DNA of 64,000 nt from UBA2377 sp964429385. GTDB taxonomy: Bacteria; Verrucomicrobiota; Verrucomicrobiia; Opitutales; Opitutaceae. This document shows positions 34,304-43,220 of the stretch, one piece after another. Each line of letters opens with the position of its first letter. Position 1 is the first letter of the stretch. Both the position numbers and the translations under genes were made by a program. The DNA is taken from assembly GCA_964429385.1 (NCBI GenBank), contig CAYSBR010000007.1, forward strand, positions 34,201-98,200. The letters are read 5' to 3'. The notes beneath the pieces were generated by a model that was not told the DNA's origin, ran no database searches, and saw nothing but the letters and a program-made list of their open reading frames with translations.

Positions 34304-35362
34304 ATGTCTCCGGCTCCGCGCATTCTTGTCATCCGGCGCCGTTATCTCGGCGACATCGTCCTGCTCGGCAGCGTGGTCGCCAATCTCCGGAGCCACTGGC
34401 CCGATGCCCACATCACCCTCCTCGTCGAGGCCGCTTGCGCCGGCATTCCGCCCCTGCATCCCGACGTCAACGCCACCCTGACCTTTCCCCGCTCGCTCGG
34501 TGGCTGGCCTGGTTTTCTGCGCGCCCTGCGGAAGGGTCGCTTCACGCACGTTCTCGACTTCGACAACACCGACAAGACGGCCTTCGTCACCCGCTTCACC
34601 GGCGCCCTGCTGCGCGTGACCTACAACCGCGAGCTGATCAAACACCGTTATCCCCGTTTCTATACCCACGCCGCCAGAGTCACCAACGACTTCTACGATA
34701 CCCACCCCATCACGGAGACCTACCTCGCGCTGCTGGGCCCGCTCGGCATCCCCATCGTCACCCGCGAAATCAGGCTCAAACCCCACGCGTCCGACCTCGC
34801 CGCCGTCGCACCGCTGGCCGCCGGCGGCGGTCAAAAAGTCCTCCTCCATCCCGGCAGCCGCAGCGCTTTCCGCGTCTGGCCCGCCGAACGCTTTGCCGCC
34901 ATCTGCGACCGACTGCAGGACGATCTCAACATCCAGGTCTTCCTCGTCGGCGGTCCCGGCGACGGGGAGCAGATCGCGCGTATCCGCGCCGCCGCACGCA
35001 CGCACGTCATCGCCCTTGATCCCCGGCTGAGCGTGGGCCGCTTTGCCGCGCTGGCCTCCCGGTTCGATCTCTTTCTCTGCCACGACAGCGGCCCCATGCA
35101 CATCGCCGCCGGCGTCGGCACGCCCGTCGTCGCCCTCTTCGGCTCGCAAAATGCCACCATCTGGCGCCCGGTCGGGGACGGTCATACGGTGTTGCAAACC
35201 CCACTCCCGTGCACCTGCCTGCCGGACCTTCCCTCACCCTGCGTGAAGACCGACTCTTACAGGAGTTATTGCGTGCGCCAGCTCAGCGTGGATGAAGTCT
35301 TCCTCGCCGTGGTGCAGGCCCTGCGGCGGCAAAGAGGCGCCATCAGACGCGAAACGCGATGA
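34304..35362 (+). CDS. Glycosyltransferase family 9 (heptosyltransferase-like)
   Basis: A 352-residue GT9 enzyme that should transfer ADP-heptose or a similar sugar to LPS core. The first strand motif LVIRRRYLGDIVLLGSVVANLR is typical; LLHPGSRSAFRVWPAERFA and LCHDSGPMHIAAGVGTPVVALFG are the family's second and third motifs. I start at MSPAPRILVIRRR; longer frames are not conserved. It is four bases behind the MsbA-like gene, so they are likely one unit. Cysteines cluster near the end (PCTCLPDLPSPCVKT), as in WaaQ/F-type proteins. Confidence 0.9.
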   Translation: MSPAPRILVIRRRYLGDIVLLGSVVANLRSHWPDAHITLLVEAACAGIPPLHPDVNATLTFPRSLGGWPGFLRALRKGRFTHVLDFDNTDKTAFVTRFTGALLRVTYNRELIKHRYPRFYTHAARVTNDFYDTHPITETYLALLGPLGIPIVTREIRLKPHASDLAAVAPLAAGGGQKVLLHPGSRSAFRVWPAERFAAICDRLQDDLNIQVFLVGGPGDGEQIARIRAAARTHVIALDPRLSVGRFAALASRFDLFLCHDSGPMHIAAGVGTPVVALFGSQNATIWRPVGDGHTVLQTPLPCTCLPDLPSPCVKTDSYRSYCVRQLSVDEVFLAVVQALRRQRGAIRRETR

Positions 35363-36053
35363 TGGTGTTGGCCACGCCGACGATCTCGGCGAAACGTCCG
35401 GCCTTGACCGTCTCAAATATCGCCTGCGTCACCCCGCTGGCCCGGCTGCCAAAATCGTGGAACGCCATCACGCCGCCTTTTTTCAGATAGGGCAACCAGG
35501 CCTCGATGTCGGCCTTGCAGCCCGTATAGGAATGATCGCCGTCCACGAAGATGAGGTCGATGCCGCCCCGCTTCGCCGCCAGCGTCCCGGCCGCCGCCAG
35601 TGAATCGCTCACCACGGGCTCGGCCCGGGGCGTGAGCCCGAGCGCCGCAAAGTTGGCCTGGAATATCTCCAGCGTGCTGTCGGTCCCGAGTTTTTTGAAA
35701 TGCCGCTGATACCACGTCACATCTTCCCCGCACAGGGAAAGCCCTTGAAAGTTGTCCACCGCGTAAACCTTCGCGGCCGGCCCCTTCAAGCCCGCGGCGA
35801 GAAAACAGGTTGAGGCCCCCATCCATGAGCCGATCTCGATCACCTGCGCATCCACCGGGGCATCGGCCGCGAGCTGGAAGAGGTAGCCGCGCTCAGGGAA
35901 GCTGCCCATGTCATCCTGCTTGAACTGGCGCGCCACGCGCAGAAATTCGTTCCAGTCCAGATCCGGACGGCGTTTCCGCGCCCCGCGCAGGTAACGGCTG
36001 ATCTTCATGCTGAAGCGCACATCGCGCACGCCCGGCCAGTGTTTGAAAGCCAT
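35343..36053 (-). CDS. SAM-dependent methyltransferase (Methyltransf_24 type)
   Basis: A 236-residue class I methyltransferase. The SAM motif VIEIGSWMGASTCFLA, LIFVDGDHSYTGCKADIEAW and GGVMAFHDFGS are the three blocks of CmcI/Methyltransf_24 enzymes, many of which act on sugars or glycan tails. I choose the Met before AFKHWPG; the longer frame would run into the divergent GT2 gene. It converges with the GT9 gene, overlapping its 3' end by about 20 bases. A role in LPS or EPS modification is inferred from neighbours only. Confidence 0.82.
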   Translation of the reverse strand: MAFKHWPGVRDVRFSMKISRYLRGARKRRPDLDWNEFLRVARQFKQDDMGSFPERGYLFQLAADAPVDAQVIEIGSWMGASTCFLAAGLKGPAAKVYAVDNFQGLSLCGEDVTWYQRHFKKLGTDSTLEIFQANFAALGLTPRAEPVVSDSLAAAGTLAAKRGGIDLIFVDGDHSYTGCKADIEAWLPYLKKGGVMAFHDFGSRASGVTQAIFETVKAGRFAEIVGVANTIIAFRV

Positions 36054-36144
36054 GCGCTGAGACGATGCCACTGGTTCCCGCTCGGCAACGCTTTTTCTTT
36101 TGCGGAAAGCCGGACCCGCGCTTGTCATCGCCCGCTCGTCCAGG

Positions 36145-37086
36145 ATGACCGCCTCCGCCCAACTTCCCCGCGTAACCGTCGCGCTTTGCACCTACAACCG
36201 GGCGGCGTTTCTCCGGCAAACCCTCGCCGGCATCGCCCGGCAGGACTACCCCGCCGACCGGCTGGAGGTTCTGGTCATTGACAACAATTCCACCGACGAC
36301 ACCCGGGCCGCCGTCGCGGCCTTTGCGGACGGTTCCCATCCGCCGTGCCATGTGTTTGAACCCGCGCAGGGTCTCAATCACGCGCGCAACCGGGGGCTCG
36401 CCGAAGCCACCGGCGATATCATCATCCTGGCCGACGACGACATCCTGATGGAACCCGATTGGGTCCGGCAGCTGATCGCCCCGCTTGTTGCCGACACGGA
36501 AAAACGGATCGGCTGCGTGGGCGGTGAAGTGGTGCCGGTCTTCCCCGACGGATTGCCGGAATGGATTCGCGAATGGCACGCGCCGCTGGCCTTCCGGCCC
36601 GATGCCGGTCCGCTGCCCCCTCAGCACTCGCCGATGGGCGCCAATCTCGCCTTTCCCCGCTGGGTTTTCACCAAGGTCGGCCGGTTCACCACCGGCCTTG
36701 ATCGCAAGGGCGGCAGCCTGTTTGGCGGAGGTGACGGGGAAATGATCCGGCGCATCCGGACCGCCGGCCACGAAATCTGGTTCACCCCCGCCGCCAGCGT
36801 GCGGCACCAGATGCCCGCCTCGCGCACCACCTTCCGCTACGCCGCGCGCCATGCCTTTGATTCCGCACGTTCCCGCGTGGTGGAGCGCGCGGCGCAGGAA
36901 CGTCGCGCCGGCTATCTGCTCTCGCGCTTCGCGGGCAATCTGCTGAAGGCCGTCGGGTTCACCCTCGGCAGCGCGCTCAATTTCCTGCTCTTCCGCCCCG
37001 GTCCGGGCAAAAAGGCCCTCGTCCGCGCCTGGCGCTCCTGCGGTTATCTCTACCAAATCCCGCGCTCGCTGTCCGGCCGCGATTGA
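36145..37086 (+). CDS. Glycosyltransferase family 2
   Basis: A 313-residue GT2 enzyme. The nucleotide-sugar site reads VALCTYNRAAFLRQTL, the DNNSTDDTR block follows, and LADDDIL supplies the metal-binding DXD. A GGGDGEMIRRI motif is the acceptor-side acidic site. A C-terminal helix region (about 260-300) could associate with the membrane. I start at MTASAQLPRV, after a weak Shine-Dalgarno. It is six bases from the next GT2 gene, so the two are co-transcribed. Confidence 0.9.
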   Translation: MTASAQLPRVTVALCTYNRAAFLRQTLAGIARQDYPADRLEVLVIDNNSTDDTRAAVAAFADGSHPPCHVFEPAQGLNHARNRGLAEATGDIIILADDDILMEPDWVRQLIAPLVADTEKRIGCVGGEVVPVFPDGLPEWIREWHAPLAFRPDAGPLPPQHSPMGANLAFPRWVFTKVGRFTTGLDRKGGSLFGGGDGEMIRRIRTAGHEIWFTPAASVRHQMPASRTTFRYAARHAFDSARSRVVERAAQERRAGYLLSRFAGNLLKAVGFTLGSALNFLLFRPGPGKKALVRAWRSCGYLYQIPRSLSGRD

Positions 37087-37092
37087 GTCTGG

Positions 37093-37884
37093 ATGCAAAC
37101 CGTGAGCACGCCACTGCCACTCTCCGTCGTCATCGTCGCCCGCAATGAGGCGCATACCCTGCCCCGTTGCCTGGCCAGCGTGCAGGGCTGGGTCGCGGAG
37201 ATCATCGTGGTGCTCAACGCCACCACGGATGACAGCGAGGCCGTGGCCCGGCGGTTCGGCGCCAGCGTGCACCACACTGAATGGCGCGGCTACCGTGATA
37301 CCAAAAATTGGGCCAACGCCCGTGCCACCCAGCCCTGGGCGCTCTGCCTGGATGCCGATGAGGAAGTCTCCCCCGCGTTGCGCGCCAGCCTCACCGCTTT
37401 CTTTGACCGGAGTGATCGCGACGCGCAGGCCGGCGCGCGGTTTCCCCGCAAAGTCTGGTTCATTGACCGCTGGATCACCCACGGTGACTGGTATCCCGAC
37501 CTCAGCCTGCGGCTCATCCGCCGCGACCGTGCCCGCTGGGGTGGTGACGCCTTTGTCCATGAAAAGATGGAGTGCGACGGCCCGGTCGTCACATTGCGCG
37601 GAGACCTGCACCACTACTCCTTCCCCACGCTCGCGAGCCATGTGGCGAAGATCAACCCCTTCGCCGATCTCTTCCTCCAGCAACAACAGGCCAAGGGTGC
37701 CCGTTTTTCCCTGGTCGCCGCGCTTTTCCGACCGGCCTGGCGTTTCTTTCGCGCCTATGTGATCCGGCTGGGCTGCCTCGATGGTTATCCCGGCTTTTAC
37801 ATCGCGTGGGCCACGGCCTTCGGCGCGTTTGTCCGTTACAGCCGGCTCTACGAAGCCGAACATCACCGCTCTCCCGATGCCTGA
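37093..37884 (+). CDS. Glycosyltransferase family 2, WaaE/KdtX type
   Basis: A 263-residue GT2 enzyme with VVIVARNEAHTLPRCLASV, LNATTDDSE, and LDADEEVSPAL as the DXD motif, followed by WITHGDWYPDLSLRLIRR and VHEKMECDG. This pattern is characteristic of WaaE/KdtX-like beta-1,4-glucosyltransferases of LPS inner core. The C-terminus is amphipathic and basic. The DciA-like gene starts eight bases inside its end. Confidence 0.88.
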   Translation: MQTVSTPLPLSVVIVARNEAHTLPRCLASVQGWVAEIIVVLNATTDDSEAVARRFGASVHHTEWRGYRDTKNWANARATQPWALCLDADEEVSPALRASLTAFFDRSDRDAQAGARFPRKVWFIDRWITHGDWYPDLSLRLIRRDRARWGGDAFVHEKMECDGPVVTLRGDLHHYSFPTLASHVAKINPFADLFLQQQQAKGARFSLVAALFRPAWRFFRAYVIRLGCLDGYPGFYIAWATAFGAFVRYSRLYEAEHHRSPDA

Positions 37885-38260
37885 ACAACCGCACCAGTTC
37901 AGCAAACTGGCCGAGGCCCTGATCGGCGATCTGCGCCAGGTTCCTTCCAATGAACCGCTACGGCAGGTCAAGCGCCCCACCCAGCCCATCGCCACGCTCA
38001 TTGAGGCGCTCAAAGAAAAACACCAGATCGGCCACGATGCGCCCGAGCATACCATCCGGGCGCGCTGGGCCGAACTCGTCGGGCCGGCCAATGCCGCCTA
38101 TTCGCACCCCCTCGCCATTGAGCGCAACCGCCTGACCGTCGTGGTATCGCACGCCGTGGTCCGCAACGAGCTCTTCCATCATCGCGATCAGATCCTGGCC
38201 AAAATCCGCCAGCTCCCCGCCTGCAAAGACGTCCGCAGCCTCAATCTGCGCGCCGGATGA
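37877..38260 (+). CDS. dciA: DciA-like DUF721 protein (putative helicase loader)
   Basis: A 127-residue protein with the DUF721 domain: an N-terminal helical part and the KH-like block IRARWAELVGPANAAYSHPLAIERNRLTVVVSHAVVRNELFHHRDQIL. DciA loads the DnaB helicase in bacteria that lack DnaC/DnaI. The start at MPEQPHQFS overlaps the glycosyltransferase end by eight bases, so it is translationally coupled to it. The family call is moderate; the region C-terminal to the KH-like part is short. Confidence 0.78.
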   Translation: MPEQPHQFSKLAEALIGDLRQVPSNEPLRQVKRPTQPIATLIEALKEKHQIGHDAPEHTIRARWAELVGPANAAYSHPLAIERNRLTVVVSHAVVRNELFHHRDQILAKIRQLPACKDVRSLNLRAG

Positions 38261-38458
38261 GGACCGCGACATGGCCTAAGTTTACGCTTGCGCCACCCCT
38301 GTCAGTTGCGGACTCTCGCCGCTTGCGTCAGTGGAAACCCGCCGGTTGCGGGTGGCCACCATGATTGGCCCCGGCCTTGGCCGGGGTTGGAACGGTGACG
38401 CCGGCTCAGGCCCGTTTTACGGGATTGGGCGGGCGGCACGGAGCCCGAGAGGGTTCCC

Positions 38459-38464
38459 TACAAT
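38459..38464 (+). promoter_or_regulatory. Possible rpsO -10 box
   Basis: TACAAT, five of six consensus bases, 22 bases ahead of the rpsO start. No good -35 is seen at 16-18 bases. Confidence 0.35.
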
Positions 38465-38486
38465 CGTGTTAATCAACAATTAAACC

Positions 38487-38750
38487 ATGTCTACCGTCGC
38501 CAAACCCGATATCATCGCAGAATACAAAACCCACGAGAAGGACACCGGCTCGTCCGAAGTTCAGATCGCGCTGCTCACCGCCCGGATCAATCATTTGACC
38601 GAGCACCTGCGCACGCATCGCAAGGACTTCCACTCCCGCCGAGGCCTCCTCCAGATGGCTTCCCGCCGTCGCAAGCTGCTCGACTACCTCAAGAAGCACG
38701 ATCTTCCCAAGTATCAAGAGCTGCTGCAAAAGCTGAGCCTCCGCCGCTAA
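38487..38750 (+). CDS. rpsO: 30S ribosomal protein S15
   Basis: An 87-residue protein that binds the three-way junction of 16S rRNA. It has the signature KDTGSSEVQIALLTARINHLTEHL and then HRKDFHSRRGLLQMASRRRKLLDYL, the S15 family core. Length and C-terminal KLSLRR are normal. It stands just before pnp, as in many bacteria, but a strong terminator separates them. Confidence 0.98.
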   Translation: MSTVAKPDIIAEYKTHEKDTGSSEVQIALLTARINHLTEHLRTHRKDFHSRRGLLQMASRRRKLLDYLKKHDLPKYQELLQKLSLRR

Positions 38751-38763
38751 CTGACTTTGTCAC

Positions 38764-38798
38764 ACGGGCGACCCGATCCGCGGGTCGCCCGTTGTTCT
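38764..38798 (+). terminator. Intrinsic terminator after rpsO
   Basis: A perfect 12-pair stem acgggcgacccg/cgggtcgcccgt with a five-base loop, then tgttctt. It lies 13 bases after the rpsO stop. Confidence 0.9.
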
Positions 38799-38867
38799 TA
38801 CGACACTCGCATCCGACCGGGACATTTCCGTTTGCCTCCGCCCAAGCCGGCGCCAAACGGAAATCTC

Positions 38868-38951
38868 TCGTGCCGGGCACGAGGAGATGAAGCGGGTTGC
38901 GCGCAACCCTCCAACGGCGCCTCACGGCGCCCACCCCTCCTTTCCGGGAGG
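38868..38951 (+). promoter_or_regulatory. Hairpin-rich leader of pnp
   Basis: Four small inverted repeats in series ahead of pnp: tcgtg/cacga (38868), gggttgc/gcaaccc (38894), ggcgcc/ggcgcc (38916), cctcc/ggagg (38936). The arrangement resembles the structured 5' leader through which PNPase represses its own mRNA in enterics, but the detail is not established here. Confidence 0.4.
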
Positions 38952-39023
38952 AACCGAGTCCGTCCAGTTTCGTGTCGCTGGCCGCCGCTCGACTATCCGA
39001 GACACATTATCCGCAAATAGAAA

Positions 39024-41234
39024 ATGAAACAGAAACACATCGTCGAAGTGCCCGGCCTGGGCATCCGCTTCTCCACCGGCACCTACGCCTCCCTCGCCAA
39101 CGGCGCGGTGAACGTCAACGTCGGCGAGACCAACGTCTTTGTCACCGCCTGTGTCGCGCAGACCATGCGCCCCGGCCAGGACTTCTTCCCCCTCACCGTG
39201 GACTACCGCGACAAGTATGCCGCGGCCGGCCGCTTCCCCGGCGGCTACTTCAAGCGCGAAGGCCGTCCCTCCGAGAAGGAAATCCTCACCTCGCGCCTCT
39301 GCGATCGCCCCTGCCGCCCCCTCTTCCCCGAAGGCTTCCTCAATGAAGTCCAGATCATCGGCCAGCTCATGTCGGCCGACCAGATCAACGACTCCGACAT
39401 CCCGATGGTCAACGGCGCCAGCGCCGCCCTCGCCATCTCCGATATTCCCTGGGCCGGCCCCATCGGTGCCGTGCGCGTCGGCCTCATTGACGGCCAGTTC
39501 GTCGCCAACCCGACCATCGAGCAGATGTATTCCTCCTCGCTCGACCTCATCTACGTCGGCAACGAGCGGGATATGCTGATGATCGAAGGTTCCGCCGACC
39601 AGATCGAGGAGGAGAAATTCATCGAGGCGCTCGCCTTCGGCCATCAGGCCATCCAGCCCATCATCGCCGCCATCAAGGAACTCGTCGCCCTGTGCGGCAA
39701 GCCCAAGGCCACCTTCGCCCTCGTCGGCGCCACCCCCGAGGCCCGCGCCATCATTGAGCGCGTCGTCCCCACCGAGCGTATTGTCACCGCCATCTTCGGT
39801 CACGAGAAAGCCGTCCGCTCCGCCAATGTGAAGGCCCTCAAGGAAGAGGCCAAGGCCGCCCTCCTCGCCGAGCTCGGCGAAGGCAAGTTCACCGATGTGG
39901 ACCTCAATGTCGTGTTCGAGGACCTCCAATACAAGGCCTACCGCCAGAACGTGCTCGCCAAGGGCGTGCGCGCCGACGGTCGCGGCCAGAAGGACCTCCG
40001 CCCGCTGCATGCCGAGGTCGGCGTGCTGCCCCGCGTGCACGGCTCCGCCACCTTCCAGCGCGGCGACACCCAGAACATCGCCCTCACCACGCTCGGGCCC
40101 ACCAAGGAAGCCCAGGACATGGACGGCCTCACCGGCGGCGCGACCTCCAAGTCGTTCATCCTCCACTACAACTTCCCGCCCTTCTCCGTCGGTGAGACTG
40201 GTCGTTTCACCGGCCCCGGCCGCCGCGAAATCGGCCACGGCGCGCTCGCCGAGCGCTCGCTCGTGCCGGTGCTCCCGCCGGAGGATGTGTTCCCCTATTC
40301 CATCCGCGTCGTCTCCGAGATCATGGCCTCCAATGGCTCGACCTCGATGGCCTCAATCTGCGGCGGCTGTCTCGCCCTCATGGACGCGGGCGTGCCGATC
40401 ACCGCACCCGTGGCCGGCATCTCCTGCGGTCTCATGACCGAGAGCGCCTCCGATGGCTCCATCGCGAAATGGGTCACCATCACCGACATCCTCGGTGAAG
40501 AAGACCACTTCGGCGACATGGACTTCAAACTCGCCGGCACCACCAAGGGCATCACCGGCTTCCAGCTCGACCTGAAGATCAACGGCCTGCCCTTCGAGAT
40601 CGCCAAGACCGCGATCTTCCAGGCCCGCGACGCCCGCATTGATATCCTCAAGGTCATGCTCGGCGCCCTTCCCGCGCCCCGCGCCGACCTCAGCCAATAC
40701 GCCCCCCGGATTCAGACGATCCAGATCGATCCCGAAAAAATCGGCCTGCTCATCGGCCCCGGTGGCAAGACCATCCGTCGCATCACCGAGACCACGGGCG
40801 CGCAGATCGACATCGCCGACGACGACTCCGGCAAGGTCTTCATCTATTCCAACAACGGCGAGGCCATGGCCCGCGCCATCCAGGAAATCGACGGCCTGTG
40901 CGGCAGCAAGGGCGGCGGCGCCGGCGGCCCCCCGATCGAGGTGGGCAAGATCTACACCGGCCGCGTGACCGGCGTGAAGGAATTCGGCGCTTTCGTCGAA
41001 TGCCTCCCCGGCAAGGAAGGCCTCGTCCACATCAGCGAGCTTGCCGACTTCCGCGTGCGCCGCACCGAGGACGTCGTCAAGGAAGGCGATTCCATCACCG
41101 TGAAGTGCATCGGCATTGACGAGCGCTCCGGCAAGGTCCGCCTCTCCCGCAAAGCCGCGCTGAAGGAACTCGAAGCCCAGAAGCCGCAGGGTGACGCCGC
41201 TCCGGCCGCGCCCGAGGCGCCTGCCGCCGAGTAA
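39024..41234 (+). CDS. pnp: Polynucleotide phosphorylase
   Basis: A 3'-5' phosphorolytic exoribonuclease and tailing enzyme of the RNA degradosome. The 736-residue protein has the two RNase PH cores; the first has FFPLTVDYRDKYAAAGRFPGGY and SRLCDRPCRPLFPEGF, the second EIGHGALAERSLVPVLP and SNGSTSMASICGG with the active GITGFQLDLKI region. KH (IGPGGKTIRRITE) and S1 (GKIYTGRVTGVKEFGAFVECLPGKEGLVHISEL) domains close the protein. A short acidic/alanine tail follows. It begins with a hairpin-rich leader and ends at a strong terminator. Confidence 0.98.
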   Translation: MKQKHIVEVPGLGIRFSTGTYASLANGAVNVNVGETNVFVTACVAQTMRPGQDFFPLTVDYRDKYAAAGRFPGGYFKREGRPSEKEILTSRLCDRPCRPLFPEGFLNEVQIIGQLMSADQINDSDIPMVNGASAALAISDIPWAGPIGAVRVGLIDGQFVANPTIEQMYSSSLDLIYVGNERDMLMIEGSADQIEEEKFIEALAFGHQAIQPIIAAIKELVALCGKPKATFALVGATPEARAIIERVVPTERIVTAIFGHEKAVRSANVKALKEEAKAALLAELGEGKFTDVDLNVVFEDLQYKAYRQNVLAKGVRADGRGQKDLRPLHAEVGVLPRVHGSATFQRGDTQNIALTTLGPTKEAQDMDGLTGGATSKSFILHYNFPPFSVGETGRFTGPGRREIGHGALAERSLVPVLPPEDVFPYSIRVVSEIMASNGSTSMASICGGCLALMDAGVPITAPVAGISCGLMTESASDGSIAKWVTITDILGEEDHFGDMDFKLAGTTKGITGFQLDLKINGLPFEIAKTAIFQARDARIDILKVMLGALPAPRADLSQYAPRIQTIQIDPEKIGLLIGPGGKTIRRITETTGAQIDIADDDSGKVFIYSNNGEAMARAIQEIDGLCGSKGGGAGGPPIEVGKIYTGRVTGVKEFGAFVECLPGKEGLVHISELADFRVRRTEDVVKEGDSITVKCIGIDERSGKVRLSRKAALKELEAQKPQGDAAPAAPEAPAAE

Positions 41235-41257
41235 GCCGGTTGCCAGTTCTGTTCTCC

Positions 41258-41290
41258 AAGCCGGAGGCGTCACCCGCCTCCGGCTTTTTC
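41258..41290 (+). terminator. Intrinsic terminator after pnp
   Basis: The stem aagccggaggcg/cgcctccggctt is a perfect 12-pair hairpin with a five-base loop, followed by a T run. It ends the pnp transcript. Confidence 0.9.
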
Positions 41291-41313
41291 ATGCCCCAAC
41301 ACCGGCCTGCACT

Positions 41314-42267
41314 CTACTTCGTTTCATACACATACAGGGTCGAGCGGTCATCCTCCGGCATGAAGTAGGCGCGCAACCCCTTTTCCGTAGCCTCGAGCCA
41401 GAACGGATTCTGCGTCATCGGCAACCCACCCTCGGTCCAATGGTCGAACGGCACCTGCCGCACCGGGCGGCCCGTCTTCAGGTCCACCAACTCGATCCCT
41501 CCAAGGAAAAACGGCCTGTCCGCACCCTTCTTCCGGTAATTACCCAGCCCTGAGCACACCATGAAGTGCCCGCCGACATACTGGCCATCCTGATAGGCGA
41601 TGTAATGCGCCGGGTTCTCCCGACGCAAAATCTCGCGTGGAGTCCCGGCGTTGCGCACCCGCCCATTCCGATCCAGTGGCCAGCGATAAAAGTAGCGGGA
41701 GCCCCAGCTCAGTCCATGCAACACCCCCTCGTCATGATCGTGCACAATCGCCCCGATGTGATCCTCGTAGCGAAAAACCTCCTCGGCCTGCAGGGTTGCC
41801 GGATCAATCCGGTAAATGATGGACCTGCTATCAGGGCGGTATTCGCCCACTGACACCCAGATGTGCCGCCCGTCATAATCAATGCCGCCAGGATGATACA
41901 TCTCCCCCTCGCCCACGGTGATGGCGGCCAGCAACCGGCCCGACGCATCCATCTTGAAAATATGCCCGATGCCGCCCACCCCGCCGGGTTGTCGCCGTTC
42001 CGCCGGGATGCTCTCCACCGAGGAGACATAGAAACAATCCCCAATCCTCACCATGCCCTGAGGATGATGAGTCGGGAAAGCCACCGGCACTCTCCGTATC
42101 TGCTCCCAAATCGTGGCGCGCGACAGGGCCTGTACGCGCTTTATCAGTAGATCCGGTTCTTCAATTTTTTGTGCCCGGGCCGACAGGCACCCACTCAGGA
42201 TCAGCCCGACTGCCAGGCCAATACGCCAAGTGCGTCGCTTTGCTTTGATCGCGGAATTTTTTGCCAT
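41314..42267 (-). CDS. Secreted or lipid-anchored beta-propeller-like protein (DUF6454 type)
   Basis: A 317-residue protein with a signal peptide; LSGC at its end could be a lipobox, or cleavage may occur at ARAQ. The mature part reads as a propeller-like series of blades: HPQGMVRIGDCFYVSSVE, GGIDYDGRHIWVSVGEYRP, IIYRIDP, GAIVHDHDEG and LHGLSWGSRYF. The YHPGGID and IVHDHDEGVLHGLSWG motifs fit the DUF6454/NHL-like group of unknown function. I start at MAKNSAIK, where the signal peptide begins. It converges with the pnp terminator and diverges from surE. Confidence 0.75.
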   Translation of the reverse strand: MAKNSAIKAKRRTWRIGLAVGLILSGCLSARAQKIEEPDLLIKRVQALSRATIWEQIRRVPVAFPTHHPQGMVRIGDCFYVSSVESIPAERRQPGGVGGIGHIFKMDASGRLLAAITVGEGEMYHPGGIDYDGRHIWVSVGEYRPDSRSIIYRIDPATLQAEEVFRYEDHIGAIVHDHDEGVLHGLSWGSRYFYRWPLDRNGRVRNAGTPREILRRENPAHYIAYQDGQYVGGHFMVCSGLGNYRKKGADRPFFLGGIELVDLKTGRPVRQVPFDHWTEGGLPMTQNPFWLEATEKGLRAYFMPEDDRSTLYVYETK

Positions 42268-42377
42268 TGCAGCCACGCTGAGCCCGATCGGCCCGCCCGC
42301 AAGGCCAGGCCCCGCGGCACCCTGAAAATAAACCAACTGAGGTTCGCATCCGGCCCGCCTTTCCTCTGAATGAGGGC

Positions 42378-43172
42378 ATGAAGCTTCTGGTCACCAATGA
42401 TGACGGCATCGGCTCGCTTTTTCTCCATGAACTCATCTTCGCCCTCAAAGCTGCGGGCCATGAGCTCTACGTGGTCGCCCCGGTGAACGAGCAGAGCTGG
42501 ACCGGCGCGTCCAAGACCCGCAGCCGTCCGGTCAGATCCGGCGCCGTGGACCGCGGCTTTGGTTGTCCAACCTGGATGGTGGACGGGACCCCCTCCGACT
42601 GCGTCAACATCGCCATCGCCCACCTGCTGCCCGCCCTGCCCGGCGCACCGGTCGCCCTCGATGGTGTCGTCAGCGGCATCAACGTCGGCTTCAACTGCTC
42701 GCTGGGTTTCATCCTCGCCAGTGGCACCGTGGCCGGGGCCTGGGAGGGCGCCTTGCACGGCCTGCCCGCGCTGGCTGTCTCACAGGATGTTTCCGAGAAA
42801 GTCTATGAGCACCTAAAAGAACGAGGGGGCTCGCCTGACGGGGAACTGCTCGCCACCCTCAAGACCTCCGCCACCCACGCGGCGCGAATTGCCGGTGAAG
42901 TTCTTCCCGTCACCCCGGCCAACAGCTTCACCGTTCATAATATCAACTGCCCCTACCCTTGCCGGGCCGACACGCCCACCCATCGTACGGTCCCCGCGCA
43001 GGTGCAGGTGCCCGGGCTCTTCAGTCCGGCGGCCGATGACGGTTCGCACCGGCTTTTATGGGGCCATATCCGCGATGTCTCCCCGGAAACACCGCTCACC
43101 GATATCAAATGCCTCGGACAGGGAGCCATCAGCCATACCGTGCTGGATTACCGCCGGCTTGGGCACGGGTGA
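42378..43172 (+). CDS. surE: 5'/3'-nucleotidase SurE
   Basis: A metal-dependent phosphatase of nucleotide monophosphates and survival protein. The catalytic motif LVTNDDGI (Asp8 and Asp9) starts the protein; VAPVNEQSWTGASKTRS carries the conserved Ser loop, and VDGTPSDCVNIAI and DGVVSGINVGFNCSLGFILASGTVAGAWEGALHGLPALAVS complete the metal and substrate site. Length of 264 residues is typical. The Asp-Asp pair, Ser and Asn ligands are present. Confidence 0.95.
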   Translation: MKLLVTNDDGIGSLFLHELIFALKAAGHELYVVAPVNEQSWTGASKTRSRPVRSGAVDRGFGCPTWMVDGTPSDCVNIAIAHLLPALPGAPVALDGVVSGINVGFNCSLGFILASGTVAGAWEGALHGLPALAVSQDVSEKVYEHLKERGGSPDGELLATLKTSATHAARIAGEVLPVTPANSFTVHNINCPYPCRADTPTHRTVPAQVQVPGLFSPAADDGSHRLLWGHIRDVSPETPLTDIKCLGQGAISHTVLDYRRLGHG

Positions 43173-43220
43173 CCTCCGTCCCGTCCGACGACTGCACCGG
43201 CCGGGACGCCTCAACGGCCT

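Noticed and set aside
32473..34332. 619-residue minus frame opposite the MsbA-like gene
   Set aside because: Opposite a complete ABC exporter; the composition is that of a codon-reversed shadow.
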